Source: Nematostella vectensis
Taxonomy: Eukaryota > Cnidaria > Anthozoa > Actiniaria > Edwardsiidae
Direction: 5' to 3'
Length of the DNA: 64,000 bases
Assembly: GCF_932526225.1 (NCBI RefSeq)
Contig: NC_064034.1
Span: 10,479,387 to 10,543,386 of the forward strand
The notes under the pieces are model-generated. The model was given only the letters and a program-made list of their open reading frames with translations, did not search any database and was not told where the DNA came from. Each line of letters begins with the position of its first letter. Position 1 is the first letter of the stretch. The position numbers were made by a program, and so were the translations under genes. Positions 12,633 through 24,900 of this stretch are shown here, piece after piece.

Positions 12633-15547
12633 ATGAGTACCCATAATGAAATGCCATCCTTCTCTGAGCCCTGGGGCTACAGCGATCTGGTCTTGGTTGT
12701 TGAGGAGGAGAGATTCCATGTCCATCGTGCCATCCTGGCCATGTGTTCACCTGTTTTCCGTGCCATGTTCCAGTCAAAGTTTAAGGAAGCCTCATTGGAG
12801 GAGATTCCACTTCCTGGGAAAAAGGCTGATAGAATCTATGACTTCTTATGCATGCTCTACCCCTTCCCAATACAAATAGCAGGTCTGTAAATCTTTGTAT
12901 TATCTATGACTTCTTATGTATGCTCTACCCCTTCCCAATACAAATAGCAGGTCTGTGAGTCTTTGTATTATCTATGACTTCTTATGCATGCTCTACCCCT
13001 TCCCAATACAAATAGCAGGTCTGTAAATCTTTGTATTATCTATGACTTCTTATGTATGCTCTACCCCTTCCCAATACAAATAGCAGGTATGTGAGTCTTT
13101 GTATTATCTATGACTTCTTATGCATGCTCTACCCCTTCCCAATACAAATAGCAGGTATGTGAGTCTTTGTATTATCTATGAATTCTTATGCATGCTCTAC
13201 CCCTTCCCAATACAAATAGCAGGTATGTGAGTCTTTGTATTATCTATGACTTCTTATGTATGCTCTACCCCTTCCCAATACAAATAGCAGGTATGTGAGT
13301 CTTTGTATTATCTATGACTTCTTATGCATGCTCTACCCCTTCCCAATACAAATAGCAGGTCTGTGAGTCTTTGTATTATCTATGAATTCTTATGCATGCT
13401 CTACCCCTTCCCAATACAAATAGCAGGTCTGTGAGTCTTTGTATTATCTATGACTTCTTATGCATGCTCTACCCCTTCCCAATACAAATAGCAGGTCTGT
13501 GAGTCTTTGTATTATCTATGAATTCTTATGCATGCTCTACCCCTTCCCAATACAAAGGGACTGAGACTGTTTTCAGAAAAAAACAGAAACTTAGTTATTT
13601 AAATTTCAACTTTTTTTTCCCAAGCCAAGTATACTATCATTACTATCTAGCGTACATGTTCACCCTAGGAATGTATAGAAACAAAAAATAATCATTTTAA
13701 AGATGAAGATCTCAGTCTCAGATCTCAAATTATAAAAAAAAAACTCTAATTTAAAAACCCCTGTCTTGAGATCTCAGAAAATCTTGCATTGGCCATTACC
13801 ACACCCCTTATTTATATTTTTATGTATACATTTTTAAGATAATAGATAATGCTAATAACATTACCATACTTCCAGAACACCATGATGTCAGCAGTTTACT
13901 GGAGCTTGCCCGTGAGTACCAGATTCCCAAACTAACAGCCCGCTGCGAAGAAAGATTACTGCAAAAGCAGAGCTCTGTGGACCTAATCTTACTTGCACAG
14001 GAGTTCAACCTTACGAAACTCCTTGACAAATGCTTGGTGTCACTGAGTCGTATGCAGTTGCATGACCTGAAAGGTAAGAAAGGCAACATATCCATAACCT
14101 AGTGCCAGGCCCATTGCCAAGGGTTTTAGGGAGGGAGGGATAGTGCTAGCCAACATTGATACTCAATTTTCTTTCATTTGAGTAGCCTGCATAGCAAGCG
14201 TTTCTGTGGAGTTTCAACAGAAGAGAGAGAAGGAAACTTTTTCCCCCTCCCCCGCCCCCTCCTTCTTTTTTTGTGCACGCCCCATTCTTCACAAAACACT
14301 TGCTACGCAGACTGTCATTTGAGTGGACCTCTCACTGGCACTATTTCATTATTAATAACAAAAAAAAACGTCTAAAAAAATGCATAAAAGTGAATCAAGA
14401 TCACACATCAACCAAGCCATAGCAGGCCTCCAAAAACTGTGAGACAATAAGAAAACTGAGGGGTGGGGTGTACAGCCACACCCCTTCTGGTCATTATTAT
14501 TTCCTTTTGATTTTAGGAAAATCTGGGGGGTTTAAGTTAGCTTTTAAGGCCATCATGGCCTCATGGCTGTGTTTTGGATGGATTCCCTTTTATTCCTACA
14601 GAACCGAACGGGAAATGTATCATCTTTTATATACTTGACGTCATCATATCTTGATATTTTGTTTTTGTACATTTCACGTGGGGAATCAAGCACTGGCCAG
14701 GCGTTTTTGCTCTTGGTGGGCTCATCGATCCTTGTTCCTGAATAAAGATAGCGTACGCTCGCTTTGGGAGCTATAAAAGCAAGGGAAATGATCATTTCGG
14801 GAGCTATAAAAAGCAAGGGAAATGGTCATTTCGGGAGCTATAAAAAGCAAGGAAAATGGTCATTTCGGGAGCTGTAAAAAGCAAGGGAATGGTCATTTCG
14901 GGAGCTATAAAAAGCAAGGGACATGGTCATTTCGGGTGCTATAAAAAGCAAGGAAAATGGTCATTTCGGGAGCTGTAAAAAGCAAGGGAATGGTCATTTC
15001 GGGAGCTATAAAAAGCAAGGGAATGGTCATTTTGTTAGCTATTAAAAGCAAGGGAAATGGTCATTATGGGAGCCATAAAAAGCACCGTAAAAATCTCCAT
15101 CAAACCATACATAACTATCCTATCGCCCGTGGATTGTCAATGATTTTGAAAGAAAAAGCCGACAACGTTGGCATGCGCCATCACATGAACCATCACACTT
15201 TTCTAAAGACTGCTTCTATATGTGAACATGTACCAACAGGTCAACCGAAATTCGACGACATCGACTCCAGCAATCTCATTGTACTCCTAAATAATAACAT
15301 CCGCTGGCTAAAGGAACAGCAGGCTCGGGAATGTCGACAGCTGAAGGACCAGCATAACCGCGAGAAGGCAACCCTCCTGGAGACTGTGAACGAACTGAAT
15401 GAATGCTGGGGCTACAACAAGCTGCCAATCAGGGGCTGCGCATGCCCATCGTACACCAAGTCATGTGACACATGCAACACAGTGCTAGAAAAGTACGTCA
15501 AGACAAAATGCGCAGAACTTATAGAAAAACTGAGCGCCGATTCCTGA
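12633..15547 (+). CDS. BTB/POZ domain protein with C-terminal coiled coil (3 exons)
   Basis: Proposed exons: 12633-12882, 13846-14073 and about 15153-15547 (873 nt, 290 aa). Exon 1 carries the N-terminal BTB half (YSDLVLVVEEERFHVHRAIL, then CSPVFRAMF). Exon 2 carries the rest (SSLLELAREYQIPKL, then the BACK-like LILLAQEFNLTKLLDKCL). The join at GCAG|GTCTGT to AATAG|AT is in phase 1 and restores a normal BTB alignment. Exon 3 encodes a charged helix rich in E/Q/R/K (NNIRWLKEQQARECRQLKDQ), a cysteine-rich patch (GCACPSYTKSCDTC) and a tail ending KLSADS. The exon 3 acceptor (TTTTGAAAG|AA) is weak and uncertain. The in-frame GTG at 12630 is not a start; ATG at 12633 follows a 5'UTR acceptor at 12580. 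Minisatellites flank every exon boundary. The function is probably a Cullin-3 adaptor or scaffold; the orthologue is not recognised. Confidence 0.75.
12841..13556 (+). repeat. 68-bp minisatellite duplicating the exon 1 end and splice donor, 11 copies
   Basis: Starts inside BTB exon 1 (codons for DFLCMLYPFPIQIA), runs through the donor AG|GTCTGT, and repeats with a strict 68-bp period: 'cttcttatg' recurs from 12841, 12909, 12977 and so on to 13521. Ten units keep the donor-like AG|GTMTGT and the last is cut off before it. No unit gains or loses a base; differences are single substitutions (gcatg/gtatg, gacttc/gaattc, ggtctg/ggtatg). The array fills the 5' part of intron 1. Confidence 0.96.
14765..15083 (+). 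repeat. ~33-bp minisatellite with repeated TATAAAAAG motif
   Basis: About ten tandem copies of a unit reading 'gggagctataaaaagcaagg' plus 'gaaatggtcattt', located in intron 2 of the BTB gene immediately upstream of its last exon. Unit length varies by one base around the A run and the gggaaa/ggga segment. Each unit has a TATA-box-like TATAAAAAG. Confidence 0.93.
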
Positions 15548-16520
15548 TGACATGATGTTCAGAGCTTATAGAGAAACTAAGCGCCGATTCTTGATGACAT
15601 AAAGTGCAGAACTTATAGAAAAACTGAGCGCCGATTCCTGATGCCATAATGTTCAGAGCTTATAGAGAAACTGAGCGCTGATTCGTGATGACATTATATA
15701 CAGAGCTTATAGAGAAACTGAGCGCTGATTTCTGATGACATTATATACAGAGCTTATAGAAAAACTGAGCGCCGATTCCTGATGCCATAATGTTCAGAGC
15801 TTATAGAGAAACTGAGCGCTGATTCCTGATGACATTATATACACAGAGCTTATAGAGAAACTGAGCGCTGATTCGTGATGACATTATATACAGAGCTTAT
15901 AGAGAAACTGAGCGCTGATTTCTGATGACATTATATACAGAGCTTATAGAGAAACTGAGCGCTGATTCGTGATGCCATAATGTTCAGAGCTTATAGAGAA
16001 ACTGAGCGCTGATTCGTGATGACATTATATACAGAGCTTATAGAGAAACTGAGCGCTGATTCGTGATGCCATAATGTTCAGAGCTTATAGAAAAACTGAG
16101 CGCTGATTCGTGATGACATTATATACAGAGCTTATAGAGAAACTGAGCGCCGATTCCTGATGCCATAATGTTCAGAGCTTATAGAGAAACTGAGCGCTGA
16201 TTCGTGATGACATTATATACAGAGCTTATAGAGAAACTGAGCGCTGATTCTTGATGACATAATGTGCAGAACTTATAGAAAAACTGAGCGCCGATTCCTG
16301 ATGCCATAATGTTCAGAGCTTATAGAGAAACTGAGCGCTGATTCGTGATAACATTATATACACAGAGCTTATAGAGAAACTGAGCGCTGATTCCTGATGG
16401 CATAATGTGCAGAGCTTATAGAGAAACTGAGCGCTGATTTCTGATGACATTATCTACAGAGCTTATAGAGAAACTGAGCGCTGATTTCTGATGACATTAT
16501 CTACAGAGCTAGAGAAACTT
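15505..16520 (+). repeat. 47-bp minisatellite derived from the last codons and stop of the BTB gene, ~22 copies
   Basis: The first unit is coding (residues CAELIEKLSADS followed by TGA). The same sequence (cttatagagaaactgagcgc, then cgattcctgatgac) repeats every 47 bp, occasionally 49 where 'atacacagag' adds two bases, to about 16520. Because 47 is not a multiple of three and the first unit ends in a stop, downstream copies are 3'UTR. This is the third array in one gene. Confidence 0.95.
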
Positions 16521-16540
16521 AGCGCTGGTTCCTGACGACA

Positions 16541-18988
16541 ATTTACGCAAACAGTAATATGTGATAAATCGTGCAAAAAATTTTTGATGAGTTTTTAATA
16601 TAATGCTTGAAAAAAACCTTGGCTAATTACCTATCAACTCGGCTAATTGTCTTGCACCTTGGCTATTTACCTGTTAGGGGGCGTTGCCACATTTTCGGAC
16701 TAAAGACCCTCCCATGCTTTAGGACAGAGCTGTTATACACCTAAAAACTTGGATCTAAATAAAAAAAAAAGGCGCCAAGCGAAGTCATCGTGTTGACTTG
16801 TTTAAACTGGAAAAATAATTATCAGTTCTGAACGCTCGATACAATCATCCACAATGCATAGTTTATAAGGGAAACAAATTGTTATGTCTTTAGAAGAATT
16901 CTTCACAAAGAAAGGTATCCGAAGCTGGATGTATTTTGAACACTTGAATATAGCATTACATTTGAAACAATGAGGTCTTTACGCATTTTGTATAAGTTGT
17001 TTATTTTCTTGTTACAGAATACTTGTCGATATTTTTTTTTCACATCATCACTGAACGCAATAAAAAAACCTTCTTTGAGGATGATGAAAGCTTTTTTGTT
17101 TTAGTTTTTATAATTTAAGCGAGATCTTTTAAAGGACTACAAGTAGCTCTCTTTTTATCAAAACATTCCTTTCAATGATTTCAAAAAACAAGATTTCGTT
17201 GATTTTAGAATTATAGTAACAAACTCGACCTAGGATTCAGCCTGCGGTTTGGTGTAGTTTTGCGCAGATTGATTCATGAATATTTGATTCGCTGATACCA
17301 GCTGTCAAAAGTCTGCTTTCTCATTACCATAACGAAACAAGAACGCCGAACCGAGCGATTTGTACAGTGGCAAACCAAGGACTCGTAGGTAAGCAAGGCT
17401 CAGGAGCTCCTCTAGCCGGTATAATCCTCCGTTTAGATTAGTTGTGTGTGCGCTTTTTCTAAGGAACCCTAACAAAGAGGAGTTTGATTTGCGTGTTTTT
17501 TCCCCTGTCCTTGCATCTCATTTTGTGTAGGGTGGAACGCAGACCTTGTTTGGGTTGAAAGTTTTGCACTTTTTCTATAGATATATTCGAATATACTTTC
17601 GATCAATAATTCGCATTATTGTCTTTGATCATTGGGTAGTGTGATTTTCGCTTATGTTGGTGCGAGTAAGGTTTATGTGCGCCGTATCTCGCGTAATATG
17701 TTATTAAATTCCCCAAGCCGTATGGTTCTAAGGTGATAGCATAGGCTTGTCTCCTGGGTGTGAGCTGAAAGCGAAGATCGACGCCAATTGACTCGGTAAT
17801 TCTCAGCGATTATTCTCTGGAAAACAAACATTGGAATTTTCTTTTGCACCCCTCTTAAACATTACCGAATTGCATGTTTTATGTTTTTTAACTAGAAATT
17901 ATCACTAACTCCATTACATTAATTAAAACTTGTTCAAAACTTCACATTGTGAATTCCAGTCCATCATATCCGGATGTCGTCGAAGTTGCTCTATTTTCTG
18001 TATCTTTATATCGATGTGAACATCGCCATAAATTTATATTCCAAACACTTAATTGGTATCATCATTGGATAAAAACAGCAAAAAATGCAAATAACTAATT
18101 TATATTGGATTTTTGGCGGTAAATACCTTCTGGTATAAAAAAAAATGAGCACGAAAAAAAAGAGGTAAATATGGAAACTCTCGGTTGCTTCCTCACAGAT
18201 AAATTTTATAAACTGATATCGTTCTCTTAGCATTAACTGAAAAAGGCGAAAACGCTTTTTCAATAATATACGGTAGCACAAAAACCCTTATTGATAATGA
18301 GCATGACTTTTTCCTAGAGTCAGGGTAATACGTTAAAAGGCTAATCGCTAAGCTAGACTGGAGGTGCGTTTCTTGTTCTATGAAATTAATAATGGCGGGC
18401 TCCTTGGGAAAGGCGTGACATGACAGCTAGTCGTTCGGTGTCATGTGTTTCCGCGACTCATCTGTTGATTACTATACACTGCAAAACAACTCAATTCTGT
18501 AGTCATGTTGCTAAGATAAATGTTTTAAGTGGTTTCAGCCGCCATTTCATCATCCTAGCAAAATACCAATTGCGAGAAAGCATCAGTTGACATCGGCTGA
18601 TTTGGGAAAGCAATAAATTTATTTTGCAAAACAATTCGTAGATCCGACATGCGTGACAATGTATTATTTAAAGATAAAAATAATGGCATTATCACAGAAA
18701 CCATAAACATGATCTCCATGTTATACGACTCATAGAATCTTTCAGCTTTCTATCATTAGAGTGATTTTTAAAATCCTGGGCAACAAAATGTAATTGTTAA
18801 AGTGTAATAGTCAAGGCAGAACAAAAGAGAACAAAGACATTAACAGTGTGTTAGTACTAAAATATTTCACGGGTTTTTGAAAACCACTCTATGTACCTTT
18901 ATCTTACGATATTTTAATTCTAAGGGAAAGAAAAAGGTATATATCCCTTGGGGCCCCGGGACACTAACATGTCTTTGTTGGCTTCCAG
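16541..18988 (+). other. Intergenic and 5' region of the reticulon gene
   Basis: No coding gene seen. A consensus donor (ACTCGTAG|GTAAGC, exon end near 17388) sits downstream of a moderately GC-rich stretch and could be the 5'UTR first exon of the reticulon, whose first coding exon begins after an acceptor at 18988; this is inference. A copy of the dispersed GCCGCCAT repeat lies at 18536-18640. Confidence 0.4.
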
Positions 18989-18997
18989 TCTGCAATT

Positions 18998-21900
18998 ATG
19001 ACGACATTTCGTGACATCATATTATGGCGTGACGTCAAAGTGACGGCGGTGGTATTTGTCAGCGGTTTCGTGTTTCTGGTTTGTATGACGCAGTTTAGTC
19101 TGCTGAGTGTGGTCACAGCAGTTGCCATGATCGCCCTCATTCCCATGCTAGTCATCAGGCTCCTGTTTACCGCACGGTCGGCGTTCATGAAGACTGAGTT
19201 CCAACACCCCTTGAAGTAAGTTTCGTAAGGAAGGGTCTTGTGATTTTCTTATACGCATGTGAAGCTGCAAAAGTTCCGCACGATAGGAGGATGTTTATAG
19301 CGGAGCCAGAGCCCCATAGTTATAGAGAAATGGTATATAACTATGCGACTCAGTTTTTTTGGTCATCGCGCGGGTACCCTGTGGTGTCGCCCGCCTGCCC
19401 GTGGAGCCAGCACAATTTGCGATAACTTCGTAAAACGTCACCTCAGTGAAATCATTATACAATAATATATTTTAGCACTATCCGAGAATGCTACATACTT
19501 AATAAAACCCCGAAAGGTACAGCAAAACTTACAATAATTTAGTTTTTATTGTTTTTGTATTTACACTCACGGGAACCCTGCGTCTAATTTTTCCCGCGTT
19601 TTTGTTCTTCTAACTCGCGGCCGACACCGGGAGTATTGTTGATAAAGTTTTTGCATTATTTTCGTCGTGGCTAAAACCAAGAAAGAAAATCGACACATCT
19701 TAACACTTATAACATAAAGACGTACAAACGATGGACGGAAGGACAAACGATGTGTTTGGAAAAAGAAGGTAAGTAAGACTTCAATTTAAAAACTTCGTCG
19801 GAGCTATGAAAAACTCGTGTTCACATATTTCTAGCACTCAATAAGATTAACAGTTGAAAAAAAAAAGGTTCATAAGGGGTTACAGGTTTTTAAAAGATCT
19901 GCTTTACCTACACATTTCCCTTATGATTCTTTTTCTACAGCTTTTCCTATAAAAAAGGCCATTCAACCTCTGGCTCATCAGCCCCTAAAAAACAGACTTA
20001 ATAATTAAATTACTAATCTTCTATTCTTAATGTTACTTGGAATTATTTTTAATTTTAGGTTTATTAATTAGGTTTTGCGCAGCATAACATTTATATCTTA
20101 AGTATTATTCCGTAGCTTTTTGTCACTTTTCTCCATTTTTATTTTTCAGATGAATCCCAGCTGCCAGCTTTAGAGGCATAATGCTAGGATGTATTCATTA
20201 ATACAGCTAAGTAACAAAAGGATAGATAATAATTACCAATGAAAACTTGTTATAAAAAAAAACTAAACCAGCTAATAAAAAAACTAAAGTAGTCAGAAAC
20301 TTTGAAACTTTGTTAGAGTGGTTTATTTCATTCACCCTTTGACAAAGTGGCTGGTACAAAACACTGACCAAAATTGGCCCCCTGGCAAAAAGACCCTTGC
20401 TAAAAAAAAACAGATTTCTAGGTATAAATGGGTTTTCTAATAAAAAAAAGTCTTAGTTTCAATTTGCACTAATCAACTCCACAGGGGTTTGTGAGAAATC
20501 TACTTTTGAAATAGCTATTATTTGAATCTGAGATGATATTTGCAAAAATCAACAGCACTGTACTCTCATTATTAGTCAACCTAATAAATGGGTGTATAGA
20601 ATGTAACATTTGACCTTTAATGAAATTATTTCACAGATAATTTAGCACTATACATGGAAGTGATCTTTTTTTAATGCCAGACCGAGCCCTATTTTATGTT
20701 TTAGTACAAAAATAACAGCTGTACATACCCTTGACACCCTGATGCTTCAATATGGGTCCATGAACCACCTCAAGGAGGGTCAGTATTTTTTACAAACCAT
20801 ACCCAAGACATAGTGTCAATTCAAATAGAGTAGTAGCCACAAAAATACAGTGAAGAAGGTTGATAAAACTGTTTAGCCAATATTTGTAATTTTTACCAAA
20901 TAACTTTTATTATCCTTTTACTGAAAGAAAATTATAAAAATCAAGAAATTCTAGTAGTGCAATGTGAAAGGAAGAAAGGGAATTTGGACAGTGTAGGCAA
21001 GTATGAAGCACATTCACTGGCAAAAGCAATATGCTTATGCTTAGAAATGTGTTGTGAGCTGATATGGTTTTAAATGTTGAAGAGAATAAAAAAGAAACCC
21101 ATTTTGCTGTAAAAAACTTATAATTCGTTTTCAATTCTTCAAACAAGTTTTTCCGGGTTAAACAAAAAAAAAATATACCTAAATACATATCCCACTCTAC
21201 AACTGTGCATCACGAACTCTTCGGAACGGCTTCACTCACACATTGCACATATACATACATATATGTATTAAGCTTAATAAGCCCCTGGCTTCGGCTTTTC
21301 CCTTATTGTATTTACATTTAAAATATTCAATAAAAGATTGATTGATTGATTATTATAATATGGCTTAAATAGATTGTACGCTGGCTCCCCTTTTAGGCAG
21401 TGCCTAAATCTATATATTTTTACCTATTTACGTTTCATGCATCCGTTCAGCGTGTGTTCTTGATCGGCTGATGCGTCATTCGGACTATGGCATTGTGCTC
21501 ATTGTTGTTCTCCTTTGTCTGTAGCTCATATCTCAGCAAGGATATCAACGTATCCAAGGACCGGGTAAGAAACACATCTCACATCCCATTTCGTTTTAAA
21601 TTGTCCGAATAATTCCCGAACACTAATAAGCAATACCCTTAGAAGACATACCTCTCAGATTACTAAGGGTACGTTTTTTTTTTAACTCGTGATTCCGGAG
21701 TGAGAATGATTAGAATAGAAAAAGCACGCGTTAGTTTATCCCGCATTCCCATTCCGGAATGGAGTGAAGGCAATTCCACCCATTCTGCTACCTATAGCAG
21801 AATGACTCGAATGCCATTCTGAACATTTACTACCAACCATTCCCATTCCAGAATGATAGGGAAAAAATGCACCCTTAGAGTGTGATACATCAGGGGCGCT

Positions 21901-24900
21901 TTCCATTACTGTGGGTTTTAATCTCTTGCAAGCTCTTGCGGACGAATTCCAACCTATTGCCTTCTGGCTTCATTCATTCAAAACCCTTGAAGCCTTTTCA
22001 TTTGCCAGCACTGCAACCGTTTCCAATCACGCCAATATCGCCACCTCTTCGTAAGGCGCTGACCAATCAAAAAGTATCAATTCCGTTAGTATAAATGACA
22101 GAGGCCAGAAAGCAGCTGAGCAGTCATTGACGAGAGAGCTAGCAGAAAATTGAAAATCGCAGTACACTGAGCCTAACGGTGGGATTTAAATGATACACGT
22201 CAGTTCTTTAACCTGGTCTCGGACACACTAGTCATGCCCTGACAGGTATAGACCATGATTTTCGCTGATATACTTGAACGTGACCTGTATCAACTGTACG
22301 GAAGGACTATAACCAGCACAGATCTTGCTCAGGCAAGAGGCCCGGCTTGTTTCCAGCATTGCACTGGGTAGTTTTCAAAGCAACGAGATTGTTAGCCCCT
22401 GTCCTTTTTTGTTAGCCCCTGTCTTTTCTTGTTATCCCCTGTATTTCCTTGTTAGCCCCTGTCTTTTCTTGTTAGCCCCTGTCCTTTCTTGTTAGCCCCT
22501 GTCTTTTCTTGTTAGCCCCTGTCTTTTCTTGTTAGCCCCTGTCCTTTTTTGTTATCCCCTGTCCTTTCTTGTTAGCTCCTGTCCTTTCTGTTTAGCCCCT
22601 GTCCTTTCTTGTTAGCCCCTGTCCTTTCTTGTTGGCCCCTGCCCTTTCTTGTTAGCCCCTGCCCTTTCTTGTTATCCCCTGTCCTTTCTTTTTAGCCCCT
22701 GTCCTTTCTTGTTAGCCCCTGTCCTTTCTTGTTAGCCCCTGTCCTTTCTTGTTAGCCTTTGTCCTCTCTTGTTAGCCCCTGTCCTTTCTTTTTAGCCCTG
22801 GTACTTTCTTGTTATCCCCTGTCCTTTCTTGTTAGCTCCTGTCCTTTCTTGTTAGCCCCTGTCCTTTCTTGTTAGCCCCTGTCTTTTCTTGTTAGCTCCT
22901 GTCCATTCTTGTTAGCCCCTGCCCTTTCTTGTTAGCCCTTGTCCTTTCTTGTTAGCCCCTGTCCATTCTTGTTAGCTCCTGTCCTTTCTTGTTAGCCCCT
23001 GTCCTTTCTTGTTAGCCCCTGTCCTTTCTTGTTAGCCCCTGTCCATTCTTGTTAGCCCCTGCCCTTTCTTGTTAGCCCCTGTCCATTCTTGTTAGCCCCT
23101 GCCCTTTCTTGTTAGCCCCTGTCTTTTCTTGTTAGCTCCTGTCCTTTCTTGTTAGCCCCTGTCCTTTCTTTTTAGCCCTGGTACTTTCTTGTTAGCCCCT
23201 GTCCTTTCTTGTTAGCCCCTGTCCTTTCTTGTTAGCCCCTGTCCTTTCTTGTTAGCCCCTGTCCTTTCTTGTTAGCCCCTGTCCATTCTTGTTAGCTCCT
23301 GTCCTTTCTTGTTAGCCCCTGTCCTTTCTTGTTAGCCCCTGTCCTTTCTTGTTAGCCCCTGTCCATTCTTGTTAGCCCCTGCCCTTTCTTGTTAGCCCCT
23401 GTCCTTTCTTGTTAGCCTTTGTCCTCTCTTGTTAGCCCCTGTCCTTTCTTGTTATCCCCTGTCCTTTCTTGTTAGCCCCTGTCCTTTCTTGTTAGCCCCT
23501 GTCCTTTCTTGTTAGCCCCTGTCCTTTCTTGTTAGCCCCTGTCCTTACTTGTTAGCCCCTGCCCTTTATTGTTAGCCCCTGTCCTTTCTACTTTCATAAG
23601 TCTTAGTAAAAAACGTTTGTCTGCATGACGTAGGCTGACCTGATCGGCGAAAGGGCTGCTGGGTACATCGTGGACTCGACTGTTTACGTCAGACGCTTGT
23701 TCCTTGTGGAAGACCTTGCCGACTCGATCAAGGTAACTTATTTTCAAAGATCATAAGAAAATGACCAGTAGGGGCGTGGCTGTGCCCCCTAGATTGTTTT
23801 CTTAATAATTCTGTATCGTGCCCCCCAATAATTCGAGGCTTGTTACGGCTATGCTTAAACGCAGGCGAACGGACATGCACAAGAACTCAACAGCTTGTTC
23901 ATCTTGTGCTCACTTTTGCGTCCTAGCAAGGGCCAAGTTAACGTAATATAATATGAGCCTATTTTGGTCTATGGAGAATGCTTTCACTGTTTTTGTTACT
24001 ACCAGCTGCTCGTCGTCCTGTACATCTTGTCCTATCTGGCCCAATGGTTCAGCGGTATCACCCTCACGTTTATCGGTAAGTAAAGCAACGCAGCTTGAAT
24101 CTTATTTACCGAGCGAGGTCGTGAAGTCAATGATTTCAAGTCGAATATTTGGGGGCCTGTCTTTTTAGCGGCCGGGAGGGGAGAGGGCGGTGTACAGAGG
24201 GAAGGGGGAGGAGCTCCACCCTCCTCTTGCATCCACCCCTAGTTATGCGCTTGTGTGAGTGGACTCATTTATTGTCCAGTGTTGGTTCTAGGTGTTATTG
24301 ATGCTTAGTGCGTAGCGAGCCCGGTGGTTCATATTTTTAGAGCAATGTTTATTTTAAGCATGGCGCCTTTTGCTCTTCTATCGTTTATGTAAACGAACCT
24401 TGGCCAGCCGGAAAGTGGAAGCCTCGATTTGCGCACAAAATGCCGCTTGATCGAGAAATGACTGACGCTCACTCAATTTCCTACGCAGGATTCATCGGAT
24501 TATTCACCGTCCCTAAGGCATACGACATGTATAGGGTAAGACTAACACTGCTAAACAACGATGCACGCAGGCTTCCCATTAAACAGACATGTTAACACAC
24601 GACAGGCGATAGCGAAGTGACACGGGACTTCTGTTATTAAGCCTATGGACCGGGGGTAGAGGTCAGGTCGGCTTTGGATTTTTAATGGGGAAAAACCTGG
24701 CTTTAATTGGCGACTGAGAAATTCGGATAAGGACACTAAACCGGAGGTCCCGTCTCTTCAAGCTACACTACACTAACCTGAACCGAAGGGGCGTAAAAGA
24801 ACCACTGGGGACGCAAAAAACCCTCTGGCAGTGACAGTTCCTACAATGCTTACGAGGGCCATATGTTAGAAAACTGTGTATTGGTTTAATATGCCAGCCT

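Noticed and set aside
22391-23590. Possibility that the 20-bp array is a CRISPR-like or satellite centromeric repeat
   Set aside because: Units are directly adjacent without spacers, and the array is confined to one intron of a well-supported gene.
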